NCBI GenBank assembly: GCA_001643675.2
Contig: LSRY02000002.1
Span: 1,385,001-1,449,000 of the forward strand
DNA length: 64,000 bases
DNA from: Monocercomonoides exilis
Lineage: Eukaryota; Preaxostyla; Oxymonadida; Polymastigidae
Direction: 5' to 3'
Shown: one piece after another, positions 44,266-55,238 of the stretch
Numbering within the stretch: the first letter of the stretch is position 1
Layout of the letters: the number at the start of each line of letters is the position of its first letter
Position numbers and translations under genes: made by a program
The notes under the pieces: model-generated
The model's database searches: none
What the model saw: only the letters and a program-made list of their open reading frames with translations
Told to the model about the DNA's origin: nothing

Positions 44266-47200
44266 TCATCTCGATCTTATGGATTCGTTCCATTCATCGG
44301 CATCACGTTCATTTCTAAGAGGAAGTGTAGAATATTCTTGCATTTCGCGAGTAGTTTGTTGAGTTGCAATAAAGCCTCTTTGTCCGACTGTGTTAAGCCG
44401 CCTCGTACGGGAAGCGCCTTGAGCTGGTGCACGAGGCTGCAGAGGAGGGAAAAAGGCATCAAACATACCGTGGGCACCTCTGCTTCCTCCCCTTCCAACT
44501 CCAGCTCCGCCTCCCCTCCCCATACCATTCCCTCCTCCAAAGCCGCCTCTTCCTCTTCCACCGCCAGCACCTCCTTCGTTTGGTCCGTTTCCTGCAACAT
44601 TTCCTCTTCTGTGAAGTGCCTGTTCTCTTGCATTAGCCTCAACAACCTCCCTGAGGAACTGCCGCACTTCCTCAGGCAGCTCCGCCTCTTGCTGCACCCG
44701 CATCTGCTTGTTCGTCTTCCGCTCTTTCCGCACCATCATCACTAGCGCTGCAATAAATACTCCCAACACAAGAACAAGAGCCACAGGTAGCACAATCAGT
44801 ACAATCTGTACCGCAGACAGCCCACCTCCGCCATTACCCTGTGCCTTTTTATCGCCATCTGTGCCGTTTGTTGCATTTGCAGGTATCTCATTCCTCAACG
44901 GAAAAGCAGCAGTAAAGTCGTAAAGAGTGCGCCTTACAGAAGCATAGAACAGCAGCCGAATCTTGAATTCGTTGATTGAACCATTCAGCGCAGACAGTGG
45001 AACGAAGCCGAGTGCGACAGTATCGTTTGGATGGCTGGCAAGCGGCAGGCGTTTCTTTGAGACCAGTGAGTCCTTTGTTTTGTTAATCTCCAATAGCTCC
45101 ATCTCCAAGTCGCACGGAATCAAACGGTCACCTTCAAAAGTCACTTTGAATCCACTTTCTGCATTGGTTGAGTCACCCATCTGATAAAAGTCTGTTGAAC
45201 GTGCAGAAGAAGGACCGTTTCCCTCATCAGGTTTATACTCCTGCACATCAACTTTGTACAAGCGAGGGATGAAAAACTCTGACCCCAGCAGAGAGAGTGG
45301 AGTGCTCGACGCATCGCAAGTGAAATTGATGTCTATGTCTTTGTAAGCATCCCATTCAGAATCTATCCATCCGCTTTGCTTCATACCAGTGCCTTCATCT
45401 TGATTGTAAGTTCTCGTTGTCTTTCCATTTTCAAACGAGGCAGCTTCTTTTGGAGCACGAGCATCAAGCCAAAACGATGAAGAGTACTTCACATCTCCGT
45501 CTCCTCCGCTCAAAGAATTAATTGTGACTTTCCCACCTCCCTCGCAGTGGATGTTACGCCTCATAGAGGGGAAAAACTCGTATTGTGGGTTGTTGTCAAT
45601 AAATGTGCTGTCATAAATGCTCATGTTCCCACCAACCATCGTCACTGCTCCATTTGGAAAGCGCGAAAACTTGGAGTCTGTGAGTGTTGTGGTGCAGTTC
45701 AGGAAATGGACTGTTGAAGCGTTCCAATGGCAAACTGGAGATGATGAATCTCTTACCATATGTCTGATAGAGGAGCCTAAAGAGGGCAAGATCCCTGACG
45801 ATGACGAGGTTGGCTTGTCAGATGCTTCCCCATCTCCGACCATTGTTACAGCTGAAAACAGAACTTGAACGTTGGTAAAGCATCCTGTCATTCCTGTTTC
45901 ATCATCATCGGAATTGAGATCTTCGTTCTGTTCCTCGCTCATTTCCTTACCAATTCTGGAGAAAGAAGTTGTATACAACTGGAATCTGGGCTTGGTCACG
46001 TTAATGTCGTTGTTTGGAGGCGAAACATAATCAGCTTTGGCATTGCAGAAAATGGGTTTTCCTTGCGCACGATACAAATCTTCGAGAACTGCATTTTCAA
46101 ATTTTACGATTGTTGAAGTTTTGTTGGTGCCGATTTCTTCTGTGTTCGTCTGGAAAACATCAAATAGAGGAGACCCGCTCAACTTTATGTCTGTAGCTCT
46201 AAGTCCTCTAATTGTAGCGTTTTTGCTTGTTTTGATAAGAAATGGTGGAAGTGATGTTGGAGTTGTTAAATCATTAAACTTCTGTTGCACGCTATTTGCG
46301 GTTGAAAAAGAAGAATCCGATGATGAATTGATGCTTTCAGGCAAATTGAAGAAAGGATTGTTGCTTTTGCTATTTACAAGCCGCACTGATGATAGAACTG
46401 CAACGCGCGGGATGAAATTGAAATTAGACAAATTAACATTAGCCAAGACAAAATCGCTGTTCTCAATTGCAAATATGCAGAAATCAACTGTGCAAACAGT
46501 GGTAGCAGCAGAAGAAGAAGAATGCATTGAAGATGAAGATAAGGCAGAAGGACCCGTTGAAACTGGAATGCTTTCAAAGTTGTTGCTGTGAGAAAACGTA
46601 CAATTGCATACAGAGAGAGACGTTCCAGTGGAATATACAAATGCATACAGAGGAATCAAGTTCGTTGAATCACCATTGGCCGGAGTTGGTGCATATCCAA
46701 CCATCGAAAAATTCAATCGATACATGCGAGCTTGTTTAGTGTTGATAAATTGTGCGCGTTTGTCTTCATTCATCGCATTCTTTGCTGCAGTGGCTGAATG
46801 GTAATAATCTCCTGTGATAATGCGAACATTTGGAGCAACATAGTTATAATACCTTTCGCAGCTGTATGACGAGAGTTCCGCATTCGAAATATCAATCTCT
46901 TCAGAAGGGTCGACCACTGTATGGGAATCGATGCTGATCAGTCTGAGGGACACCGAGCCAGTGCTGTATTGCAATGCGTATGAATGAGCAAGGGAATATG
47001 AAATACTGCGGCAAGGATAAAGAACTGTTCCGCAAGCATACCAATCAGACCCTTCAGGAAGCATTTGGGGCAGTACTTGATTGGATGCTGAATTGGTTGA
47101 GACAGACTTTTGCATCAGAGAAGTTGGTGACAATCCTGCAGCAAGTGATGCTTGAGATGCTGAAGCTCCTCTCACATAAATCTGATTTGCCTTATATGAT

Positions 47201-50200
47201 ATAACAGAGTCTGTCATGAGATCCTTTTCTTCCTGCGAAGAACTTGGACTAGTTTCTTTTCCGATCATCGCATCCTTCAAATAATCTGCTTTCACCATCT
47301 CTGCTCTTTTCGCGGGATCGTCGTTTAAATTGCTTTGTAAAAATGTGAGGTGGTCAAACAGATATGTCTGGTCAAAAGACGGAATCGCTAAATAAAGGAA
47401 GTGCCCCTTCGTTGCGGATGTTTGAATAATAACAGCTTTGGAAATTAAATACACGTTTTTATCGAAAGAAGCAGCTGATGATGAGGTAGCTGAAGTTATG
47501 CTTTCAAACTGGGCGCTACGGATGTAAAAAGATGAATTTCCTTGATAAATCACATTGAGGTACAATGCACCACCACATCCAGAAGAAGAATCCGCAGGTG
47601 GAGAAGATGCTGATTTTGCGGAAGTGTTATTAAAGACGCACGCTCCGTCAATATTAAATTCTCCTCCACCCTTCGAGTCTGCATCGTCATCGTCCATCGT
47701 AACATAAGCCACTCCACCATTTCCATCCTTCACTTCGATGTTTTGAAACGAGCAATGCTCCAGCGACAAAATCCCTGCAGCGCCCACAACTGCATCAAAT
47801 ACTGCTCCATCCCCGTTCTCCTTGCTAATTAATGATACATTTGTTGTGCGCATGACAAGTGATGCGCCTTTTGAAAGTTTGAAAACAGAGAAAGTTCCAA
47901 GGCTAAATCCACGTCCGCCGATAGAATCTGCTGCTCCGATTGTGCATCTATGAACAACAGTCTTCCCTGAAAGCAAAGCAAATACACTCGAGTCAACCAC
48001 AGCGTTTGACATTCTTCCGCTTTGTGATTGAGAAGAAGACTCTGATAATGCAGAAGTTTCAGATGGATAGATGGAGCATGAAATTAACTGCAAGAATCCT
48101 TCGTTATGTGTAACTGTGGCCAATGGGTGATACGTTGGATTGCTGTTGGAAAAGGCAATCAGTGACAGAAAACTGAATGTGCCTGTTCCATTTTCGACAA
48201 CAAAAAATGATAAATAATCTTGATTATCCAAGTTGTTATCATGATAAAATTTAGATGCTTTATTACATGCTGTGCCAATGCTGTTTTCAGCCAGATATGT
48301 TTTATCTTTGCCTTTTCCTTTGATATCAAAGTTAACGCGATTCAAAAGAAATCGTTTTTCTTCATCGAATACGCCTTCGCTCAAATGGAGCGTGACAAGA
48401 CGACGAGACTCCACGCTACTTTCAATTTTTGTTGTGATTGTTTCGATAAGTCCTGAGAGAGATGAACAAGGAAGCGACGAACCGCCACAATCATTACTAA
48501 AGCTGTTGCTTGCAGATAAATGTGCAGTTTCTTGCTCGGATGAAGAAGAGTAACGTTTTGTTGTGCTGGCGTAATATTCATATTCAAATGGTTTCTTCAA
48601 CCAATCATATCGATAATCTTCAGTAACTTCCTGGTTGCTCTTGAAAATGTTGGAATCAGAAGTATTCTTTGAATGACATTCAGTTGCAATGTTGACAAAA
48701 TTGTCTCTAAAATCCGTTATTTCATACAAACGGAGGGGAGCACGCCCCATCAATTCTGCAATGCTTCTTGGCATTCCTTTTTTGAATTTATTGCTTGACT
48801 TTGTGGTTGATATTTGTGTTTCCTTTATTTTATTCCCGTCTTTTGATTTTCCAATAAATATCTGTTCAGTGCAACTGTCTTTTGTTAATAAAGCATCATT
48901 TTCAATCATCGATGAACATTCAGAAAACTCATCTCTGCTGTTTGAAAGTGTTGTGTTATCATCAAATTCCGCATCTTGCTCAAACAGAATTGTCTCGTTC
49001 TGGCTTGTTGAGGTGCATCCAGTGAAATGATCTTTTAGTACAAATGCAGACGAATCCTTATCGTAAATAATGTCAGTGCCATAAGGCGCAGAGTTGCTAA
49101 AAAATGAGCAGTGAAGCAGCTGAGGTGCCATAGCGGCTCTCATAAGACCGACAATTCCAAATCCCCCTCCACACATTACTGAATTGCATTCGCTAACTAC
49201 ACAAAACAAAAATTGTAGTTGCCTTCGACGCAGGAGAAAAAGAGCGGGATTAACTTGCTCATCAAGATTACAGATTGAAGCATTGCTTTCATTTTTTGAA
49301 TTTCGTAATTTTTCAATGGAATTTGATAAAGAAAAGCTGTTTGCTCCTTTCAACTTTCCCCACATATCTGAAGGAGAAGGCGTTTCAACAAATATCCCTC
49401 CTCCTACTCCTCCCCAACTTGTGTTATTCAACGCCCTACACATAGAAAATATGCAATTTCCAACAACAGCATCAACAGGTGCAAAAACAATGTAAAGACC
49501 ACCTCCAAAAAACGCACTGCCGTTGGTAAAGTTGCAGCCTGTAATTGTAAGCCAAATTCCGTTTCCATCGTCAATGCAACCTCCAGATGTTGGAGCTGAC
49601 GCGTTAGTAAATCGACAGTCAATGATAATTGACCCTCTTCCTTGAGCTAAATTCAAGCATCCTCCGTCTCCTCCATTTTGAATATGTGAATTCTCAAAAA
49701 CACAACGAACTATTGTTATCAACACAGTCTTGCCAGAAACATAGATACATCCACCACGATCATTAGTGCTTATGCAAGAAAATTCAGTATCTTTAAAAAT
49801 CCATTCTCCTTGCGATAATTCAGTTCTGCCAGTTCTAGATTCCGTTGAAGAGAAATAATTTGTATAAAACAGTTTATATTCGTCAGGTCTGTGAAAGTGA
49901 GGATTATAAATATCCGATAGTGAATGATTATTCTTTATACTGAAGAATGATGAATTTTTGCAGAGAAAATTTTCTGAAGTAGAATGCATATCTACAATTG
50001 AACTATCAATCGGACTCTCAGAATTCTTGAAATTACATGAAGTTAATGAAATAATTGATGTTGGAAAATGCGAAAAAATGCCCGTTTTGGTAATGTTGTA
50101 AAAGGTTGAATATTTTAAAGCTGTTTCGCCTGAAGGATTTGTCAAAAACGCAGATTTTGATAAAGAATAATCAGAGATTGAAAAATGTTCAATAGAAAGC

Positions 50201-50706
50201 ATTGAATATCTACTAAAAGAGCAAACAAGAGGTTGAAGATCAGCAGTGAAATGGTGGTGTAATGAAAATGTTAAATTGTGGAGAAGAAGAGATGATGACA
50301 TGAGAAAAAAAGGAGTTTGAGGTGTTGTATAATGAAAACAAATATCTTTCATAACAAGTGATGAAGAATTAGAATGAATTATGAATTTTTGAGATGGAAC
50401 ATTTAAATATAAATCTTCAAAATGAACTGTGGAATTTCCAATGATAAAAAACGTTTGAGATTTTCCAGTCAATTCAAGAACAGAACGCTTGAAATTTTGG
50501 GCTGTTAGTCCTATTTTATGTTGGGTAATATGTGAATCGTTTTTGTGTTGTAATCTTAACTCATTGTCTCGGTGACAAGAGTTTTGAAGAAATGTTCTAT
50601 CTTCGTTGAAAGATCTGAAGCAATTATCTTGAGGACATATCGAGCATGAATAAAATGCAATAATAAAAAAAGATAATAAAGAGAGAAGAAAATGCTTCAT
50701 GTTCAA
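44266..50706 (-). CDS. Giant beta-helix surface protein 2, type I membrane protein with RGG tail
   Basis: A 2146-aa single-exon protein. The signal peptide is MNMKHFLLSLLSFFIIAFYSC. The ectodomain shows the same Asn-Cys-x-Phe and Gly-Gly-Gly repeats as the protein at 19530-26345, for example GGCIYVSG, GGCLNLAQG, FFGGGLYIV and WGGVGGGIFV, and is taken as a right-handed beta-helix. Two Cys-Gly...Pro-Cys modules occur: NDCGGSSLPCSS (near 48490) and ACGTVLYPCRS (near 47030). A transmembrane helix (IVLIVLPVALVLVLGVFIAA, about residues 1960-1980) precedes a cytoplasmic tail of about 165 residues with a Gly/Arg-rich block of RGG-like repeats (GGGRGRGGFGGGNGMGRGGG). Serine-rich stretches are frequent. 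Function unknown; surface adhesion or recognition is an inference from the fold and topology. Confidence 0.85.
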   Translation of the reverse strand: MNMKHFLLSLLSFFIIAFYSCSICPQDNCFRSFNEDRTFLQNSCHRDNELRLQHKNDSHITQHKIGLTAQNFKRSVLELTGKSQTFFIIGNSTVHFEDLYLNVPSQKFIIHSNSSSLVMKDICFHYTTPQTPFFLMSSSLLLHNLTFSLHHHFTADLQPLVCSFSRYSMLSIEHFSISDYSLSKSAFLTNPSGETALKYSTFYNITKTGIFSHFPTSIISLTSCNFKNSESPIDSSIVDMHSTSENFLCKNSSFFSIKNNHSLSDIYNPHFHRPDEYKLFYTNYFSSTESRTGRTELSQGEWIFKDTEFSCISTNDRGGCIYVSGKTVLITIVRCVFENSHIQNGGDGGCLNLAQGRGSIIIDCRFTNASAPTSGGCIDDGNGIWLTITGCNFTNGSAFFGGGLYIVFAPVDAVVGNCIFSMCRALNNTSWGGVGGGIFVETPSPSDMWGKLKGANSFSLSNSIEKLRNSKNESNASICNLDEQVNPALFLLRRRQLQFLFCVVSECNSVMCGGGFGIVGLMRAAMAPQLLHCSFFSNSAPYGTDIIYDKDSSAFVLKDHFTGCTSTSQNETILFEQDAEFDDNTTLSNSRDEFSECSSMIENDALLTKDSCTEQIFIGKSKDGNKIKETQISTTKSSNKFKKGMPRSIAELMGRAPLRLYEITDFRDNFVNIATECHSKNTSDSNIFKSNQEVTEDYRYDWLKKPFEYEYYASTTKRYSSSSEQETAHLSASNSFSNDCGGSSLPCSSLSGLIETITTKIESSVESRRLVTLHLSEGVFDEEKRFLLNRVNFDIKGKGKDKTYLAENSIGTACNKASKFYHDNNLDNQDYLSFFVVENGTGTFSFLSLIAFSNSNPTYHPLATVTHNEGFLQLISCSIYPSETSALSESSSQSQSGRMSNAVVDSSVFALLSGKTVVHRCTIGAADSIGGRGFSLGTFSVFKLSKGASLVMRTTNVSLISKENGDGAVFDAVVGAAGILSLEHCSFQNIEVKDGNGGVAYVTMDDDDADSKGGGEFNIDGACVFNNTSAKSASSPPADSSSGCGGALYLNVIYQGNSSFYIRSAQFESITSATSSSAASFDKNVYLISKAVIIQTSATKGHFLYLAIPSFDQTYLFDHLTFLQSNLNDDPAKRAEMVKADYLKDAMIGKETSPSSSQEEKDLMTDSVISYKANQIYVRGASASQASLAAGLSPTSLMQKSVSTNSASNQVLPQMLPEGSDWYACGTVLYPCRSISYSLAHSYALQYSTGSVSLRLISIDSHTVVDPSEEIDISNAELSSYSCERYYNYVAPNVRIITGDYYHSATAAKNAMNEDKRAQFINTKQARMYRLNFSMVGYAPTPANGDSTNLIPLYAFVYSTGTSLSVCNCTFSHSNNFESIPVSTGPSALSSSSMHSSSSAATTVCTVDFCIFAIENSDFVLANVNLSNFNFIPRVAVLSSVRLVNSKSNNPFFNLPESINSSSDSSFSTANSVQQKFNDLTTPTSLPPFLIKTSKNATIRGLRATDIKLSGSPLFDVFQTNTEEIGTNKTSTIVKFENAVLEDLYRAQGKPIFCNAKADYVSPPNNDINVTKPRFQLYTTSFSRIGKEMSEEQNEDLNSDDDETGMTGCFTNVQVLFSAVTMVGDGEASDKPTSSSSGILPSLGSSIRHMVRDSSSPVCHWNASTVHFLNCTTTLTDSKFSRFPNGAVTMVGGNMSIYDSTFIDNNPQYEFFPSMRRNIHCEGGGKVTINSLSGGDGDVKYSSSFWLDARAPKEAASFENGKTTRTYNQDEGTGMKQSGWIDSEWDAYKDIDINFTCDASSTPLSLLGSEFFIPRLYKVDVQEYKPDEGNGPSSARSTDFYQMGDSTNAESGFKVTFEGDRLIPCDLEMELLEINKTKDSLVSKKRLPLASHPNDTVALGFVPLSALNGSINEFKIRLLFYASVRRTLYDFTAAFPLRNEIPANATNGTDGDKKAQGNGGGGLSAVQIVLIVLPVALVLVLGVFIAALVMMVRKERKTNKQMRVQQEAELPEEVRQFLREVVEANAREQALHRRGNVAGNGPNEGGAGGGRGRGGFGGGNGMGRGGGAGVGRGGSRGAHGMFDAFFPPLQPRAPAQGASRTRRLNTVGQRGFIATQQTTREMQEYSTLPLRNERDADEWNESIRSR

Positions 50707-50967
50707 GAGAAAAGATGTTTTGCTCCAATTTTGATCGAATTAACCATTAACATAAATTTTTTAAAGTTGTGAAATTATTTAAACTGAAAATTTGAAGTTA
50801 GAGCTTTAAACTATTTTGATGGTAATGCAAAAATGTTTTCATTGATTTTTCAGCGAATTAAAATTTTTATAATTATATTTTTGTTCGAATCATGCAGGAA
50901 TAATTAAGTGCGAACGTTTTTTTCCTGTAAATGCAATCTATATCTGAAACAATTTTTCATTGAAGAG

Positions 50968-51246
50968 ATGTCACAAGTTGTTTCATCTGATCCAACTGAA
51001 AATTCTATTGAAGCAGCAGAATCTTTGGCAAAAGCTGAACAACTAGCAAAAGATCGTGCATATATAAAACAGGAAATTGACAAACAAGAATCTCATCTTT
51101 ATCACAATGTTAAACTTATGAATTATCCACCACCAAAAATGGCGAAATTAATGATGGTCAAGCAGCCAAATCGCGAATCGAAACCAACTATTCCTAAAAA
51201 AACAAAGAAAGCAACTAAACAGCAGAAAGATGTATTTCTTGGTTAA
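50968..51246 (+). CDS. Small unknown charged protein
   Basis: A 92-aa reading frame starting at Met 50968 (MSQVVSSDPTENS). The frame is open further upstream without another ATG. It is predicted to be a helix (AAESLAKAEQLAKDRAYIKQ) followed by NYPPPKMAKL and a Lys-rich tail ending KDVFLG. It has no signal peptide or membrane segment. I do not recognise the family. It diverges from the beta-helix gene whose start is at 50706, 261 bp away. Amino-acid composition looks like real coding sequence. Confidence 0.55.
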   Translation: MSQVVSSDPTENSIEAAESLAKAEQLAKDRAYIKQEIDKQESHLYHNVKLMNYPPPKMAKLMMVKQPNRESKPTIPKKTKKATKQQKDVFLG

Positions 51247-51767
51247 AATATTGAAGAACATTTAGATGAATGCACGTTTTATCGATAGCATGATATTTAT
51301 TTTAACTGTGTTCTTTATTATTGATGATGTTTTTTAATATAAAAATTAAATCCTTGATAAATTTTTCACTTAAACATAAAACAAGCTTAGCATTGATAGG
51401 AAGTACATTGATAAATTTTTGATATTATTTGGATAAAGAAGTTTTCTATCATAAAGAATGGGTACAATGAGTTTTTATTTTTCGAAACGGGAAAGTGTAA
51501 TTCAATAATTTTGTCTCAATCGCGTAAACCACATATTGTTCGTCAAAAAAGGGAGATATTATATGAATGATACAAAAGTATTCTTTCAAAATATTGATCC
51601 TTCTCATTCAGATACATTTTTAGTCGAAATTTTTGAGGTTTACACAAAAACTCTTCGATCGTTTTTTCATTATCTTGCGTAATTAATTGTTAAAAATGAT
51701 CTTGAATCATAAAGACATGTGGAACTGTTTTTTCTTGGAAACGTTTTACTGATGTTTTTGGTGTAAA
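51247..51767. other. Spacer with a 39-codon frame
   Basis: About 520 bp. It contains one frame at 51563-51682 starting MNDTKVFFQNIDPS, which could be chance or a 5' exon of the next gene. No other feature is seen. Confidence 0.4.
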
Positions 51768-54700
51768 ATGGAAGACAAAAGGAACATGCTCGTTCACGGA
51801 TTTAGCATCAGTAGCAAAATCCTTGCTTGTATTTTCAGATTTTTTGCATAATGGAAAAGTTTATTTTGTATGTTACTTTGTTATCTTTTGAGATTATAAG
51901 TTCAAGATGCAAAATTACAGGCACCATTTGCATGGAGCAACAAATTTAATGTCAAAGTTGAAAATACAAATGCTGTGTTAACAAAGATTAATGACAGTTC
52001 AGGATCTGAAGCTCTGGAACCATGTAATGTTTTTCGCTTTTCTCTTGAAGAAATTTCAAATACAAGGAAAATAGTACGTCAAATGCTAACGCAGTTTGAG
52101 ACTTCATCCCTAACTTATATTCGCTTGAAAAGCAAGGAGAAAAAGTTTCTGCGAACAAAGGAAATTAAAAAGGATATCAAAAAGTTCAATGATTTTAATA
52201 GCTTATTTGAAAATCCAGAAGTTGAGAAGTATTATGAAAAGGAATTCTTGAAAGACAGCAAGTCCTTTTCTTATTCCATTAACCGGAAACTGTGTAATTT
52301 ATTGAGCGCATCAAGATTGTTTATGAATTATTGGGATGAACTGGCTAATACTCCATTGGATTATCAAATAACCAATAAATATTTTGTGGGAAGTTATTTT
52401 CGAGCAGCATGCATTCGTGATTCACCAACTTTGTGTTCTTTTTCATGCGTAGCTGTCGAGCATGCTGATAGTGCTTACAGTATGCAGAACAGTGATTGCT
52501 TAGAAAAGTGCGTGCATATCGGAAATGATAGTTTAGCCATTGATGTCAGTAACGTAATGTCTCTACTGTTAACAAAAAGAATTATGAGCACATTGCACAA
52601 TGATACAAGGACTCTGCGTATAGAAGATGCAGCAGACCAAACAGATTTCAAGGGGGAAATGGATGAAGCTTACATCAAACGTGAAAGAAATAGCGAAGCA
52701 GTGAGCAGACAGTCAGATAACGAAAATATGCTTCTTTGTCTTCTTTCTGCACTCGAAGAGGAGGAGGAAAAAGAAGAGCTTGAGAGAATTAAATGGATGG
52801 AAGACAATTATCAGCCGGTGGCAATTTATTTTGCCGGAGAAACAAAATTGGATGAAATTGACATGAATAGCATAGAAAACAGCTGGAAAGATGACTTGGA
52901 CGAAGAGAAAGATGGGTCTGCAATTGAAGATTGGCTTCTTCTTGATGAAGAAGAAGAAGAAGGCGAAGACGAAGACGACGAAGATGATGATAATAGTAAC
53001 GATGACGAAGGCATTGCCCATAAGCCCCGTGATTATTCAAGGAAAATCGAAGAACCAAAGACTAAAGAAAGAAGAAGCACTGAAAAAGTTGTCAAAGAAA
53101 CAAAGCCAGTCCACATCAAAGCTTCAAAGGAGACGTGGGCAATTCGCCGGAGAGAAGACAGCGAATATGAAGATGCACACAAACAGACAGACAGACGGAG
53201 AAGCAAAGAAAGAAGCAGAAGCACATCAAACCCAGCGAAAACGGAAAAATCGTCAAAATCGTCAAAATTGAAAAAAACGGAAAAAACATCAAAATCTGCA
53301 AAAGAACATTCTGATAAAGATGCTTCTCGGAAGAGTGAACATCACCGCCATCACAAAGGCCATCACCACAATTCGTCTCGTGATGGGAAAGAGCATTCAT
53401 CGGAATCAAAGGAAAGAACAGATCATCATCATCATCGCAATCGCCATCATCATAAGAAGCAAAAGCTTCACAGTGAAAGTTCAACAGAGCATTCTTCAAA
53501 AAAGACTCATAAATCTCACAAACATCACAAAAATAAAGATAAATCAAACCAAGGGACAAGAAAAAAGCGCATAAGCGCATCAAGCTCATCAGAATCTTCT
53601 GCATCCTTGTCGCCTTCTCATTCAAAATCATTAACGAAGGCTTCAAAGCAGCATAAGTCAAAATCTTCATCGAAATCTGTGTTTTCTGTGTCATCTGAAC
53701 ACAAAAAATCAGACTCATTTCCATCTCATTCAAAATCTCTCAAAAGGCATTCGCGTTCTCCTTCTTCAAATTCGCAATCCCCACTCAATCAAAAGAAGGA
53801 TAGTTCTGTTTCATTTTCAAGGCCATATCAACCACACAAAGCGAAAGCACCTGCAAGTGTCATTGTTATTGACGAAGATGAAGACGACGAGGATGACAAT
53901 GACATCAATAATAGCATCAACACCCATGATTATGATGATATGAGAAGCAGCAAATCATTTGGCGATTCTTTTCCCCGCTCAAACAGAATCAATCCTCATC
54001 TGATTGATCCTCCAAAGCCGAGGAGCGAAGAGCAGACGTTCTCAGCAAAGTATTCGAAGCCTGCTTCAAGTAATTCTTCGAGCTTTCTGAAGAGCCGAGC
54101 ATCTGCAGACAGAGCAGGATCAGAGGAAAGGCGCAGCGAATGGATGGGAGGGTCGCTTATATCGTTCTCAGGCAAGCCGCCTCCTTCATTCACGAAAAGA
54201 GACGGGAAATACAATTCGAATCCACAAACAAGCCAGCCTCAAAAAAGAAAAAGGTATCAGCCATCAATGAAAAGCACTGAAGATGAGGCATGGCATATAT
54301 ATCCACCACAACCTCCACCGCAACCTGCACATCAGTCTTTGCCTAAAAGTATTTTGTCTTCAAAGACTCCTTGGTTTTCGGATTCATCTAATTCAACAGA
54401 TCCTTCTTCGTCATTGTCTTCATCATCCTCTTTATCAAACTCAACGTCTTCTTCTCTTTATTCTTCTTTGTTATCATCATCATCCTCACCGACATCTTCA
54501 TCAGCGTCTTCATCGTTGACTTCTTCTTCTTCGTCGTCGTTATCTCCGTCATTATCCCCATCTTCTCGTCGTCATTCTCCCATTCGTAATAGCTTGATGC
54601 CAACTCAATCTCAATCCCAATCTCAGTCTCAGTCTCAGTCTCAGTCTCAGTCTCAGTCTCAGTCTCAGTCTCAGTCTCAGTCTCAGTCTCAACCTCAATC

Positions 54701-55238
54701 TCAATCTCAACCTCAACCTCAGTCTCAATCCTCACGTCCTCCAATCTTCAAGTCCGTTCCAAAGAGACCTCAGGTTATGTCTTCCTCTTCACATTCATTC
54801 CCAACTCCTCGTCCAAAGTCCAATCAGCCTTCATCGGCCAGCTCTCCTACGCCTCGGCCTTCACAGCCGTTCAGGCCTGAGCCTGCTGCTCCTTCAAGAA
54901 CACAGCCTTTCAAAAAGCCTCCACAAAAAGTCTTGCCGCATCGCCCGCAGTTTCCTCCTCCATTTGCATCTGATCACTTTCAAGTGCCGTTGCAAGCACC
55001 GCCAAGTTATCAAGCATATCCAGCTACTTTCACTCCAATTGTTCCGATGGTGCCATTTGTTCCGTATTCTCCAGCTGCAATGCCTTCTTCTTTTGCATCT
55101 GCCTCTGCTCCTCCAATGAATCCTGCCCAACCTTATCAATATGCTCAATCATCGTCGTCCCCTTCGAGCTTTGGAATGCAACCAACAGATGCTTCGTATT
55201 TATTGCAGAATCGATCTCAGGAGAATGGCATCGTTTGA
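51768..55238 (+). CDS. Acidic, His/Lys/Ser-rich protein with (Ser-Gln)n tract, unknown
   Basis: The favoured model is exons 51768-51828 and 51907-55238 (intron 78 nt, GTATTT..AAG), starting MEDKRNMLVHGFSIS and giving 1130 aa. An alternative first exon is 51851-51871 with acceptor 51920. The first about 280 residues are compositionally normal and probably folded (helices, paired Cys near CSFSCVAVEH), but I do not recognise the family. Then come a Glu/Asp run (about residues 365-388), a Lys/Arg/Ser-rich and His-rich region (HHRHHKGHHH, about 495-560), poly-Ser, a Ser-Gln dipeptide tract (about 920-960) and a Pro-rich end. The disordered, basic-Ser composition resembles nuclear or splicing-related proteins, which is only a hint. 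Confidence 0.65.
54621..54687 (+). repeat. (TCTCAG)n hexanucleotide tandem repeat, coding
   Basis: Near-perfect TCTCAG units inside the gene at 51768-55238, read as alternating Ser-Gln. Degenerate TCTCAA and CCTCAA units flank it on both sides. The unit length is a multiple of three, so copy-number change would keep the frame. Confidence 0.85.

Noticed and set aside
51563-51682. 39-residue frame as a gene
   Set aside because: Too short, no motif, and no supporting splice partner; it could be a 5' exon but this cannot be shown.
54607-54730. CRISPR-like array at the TCTCAG repeats
   Set aside because: Units are 6 bp, contiguous, without spacers, and lie in a coding frame.
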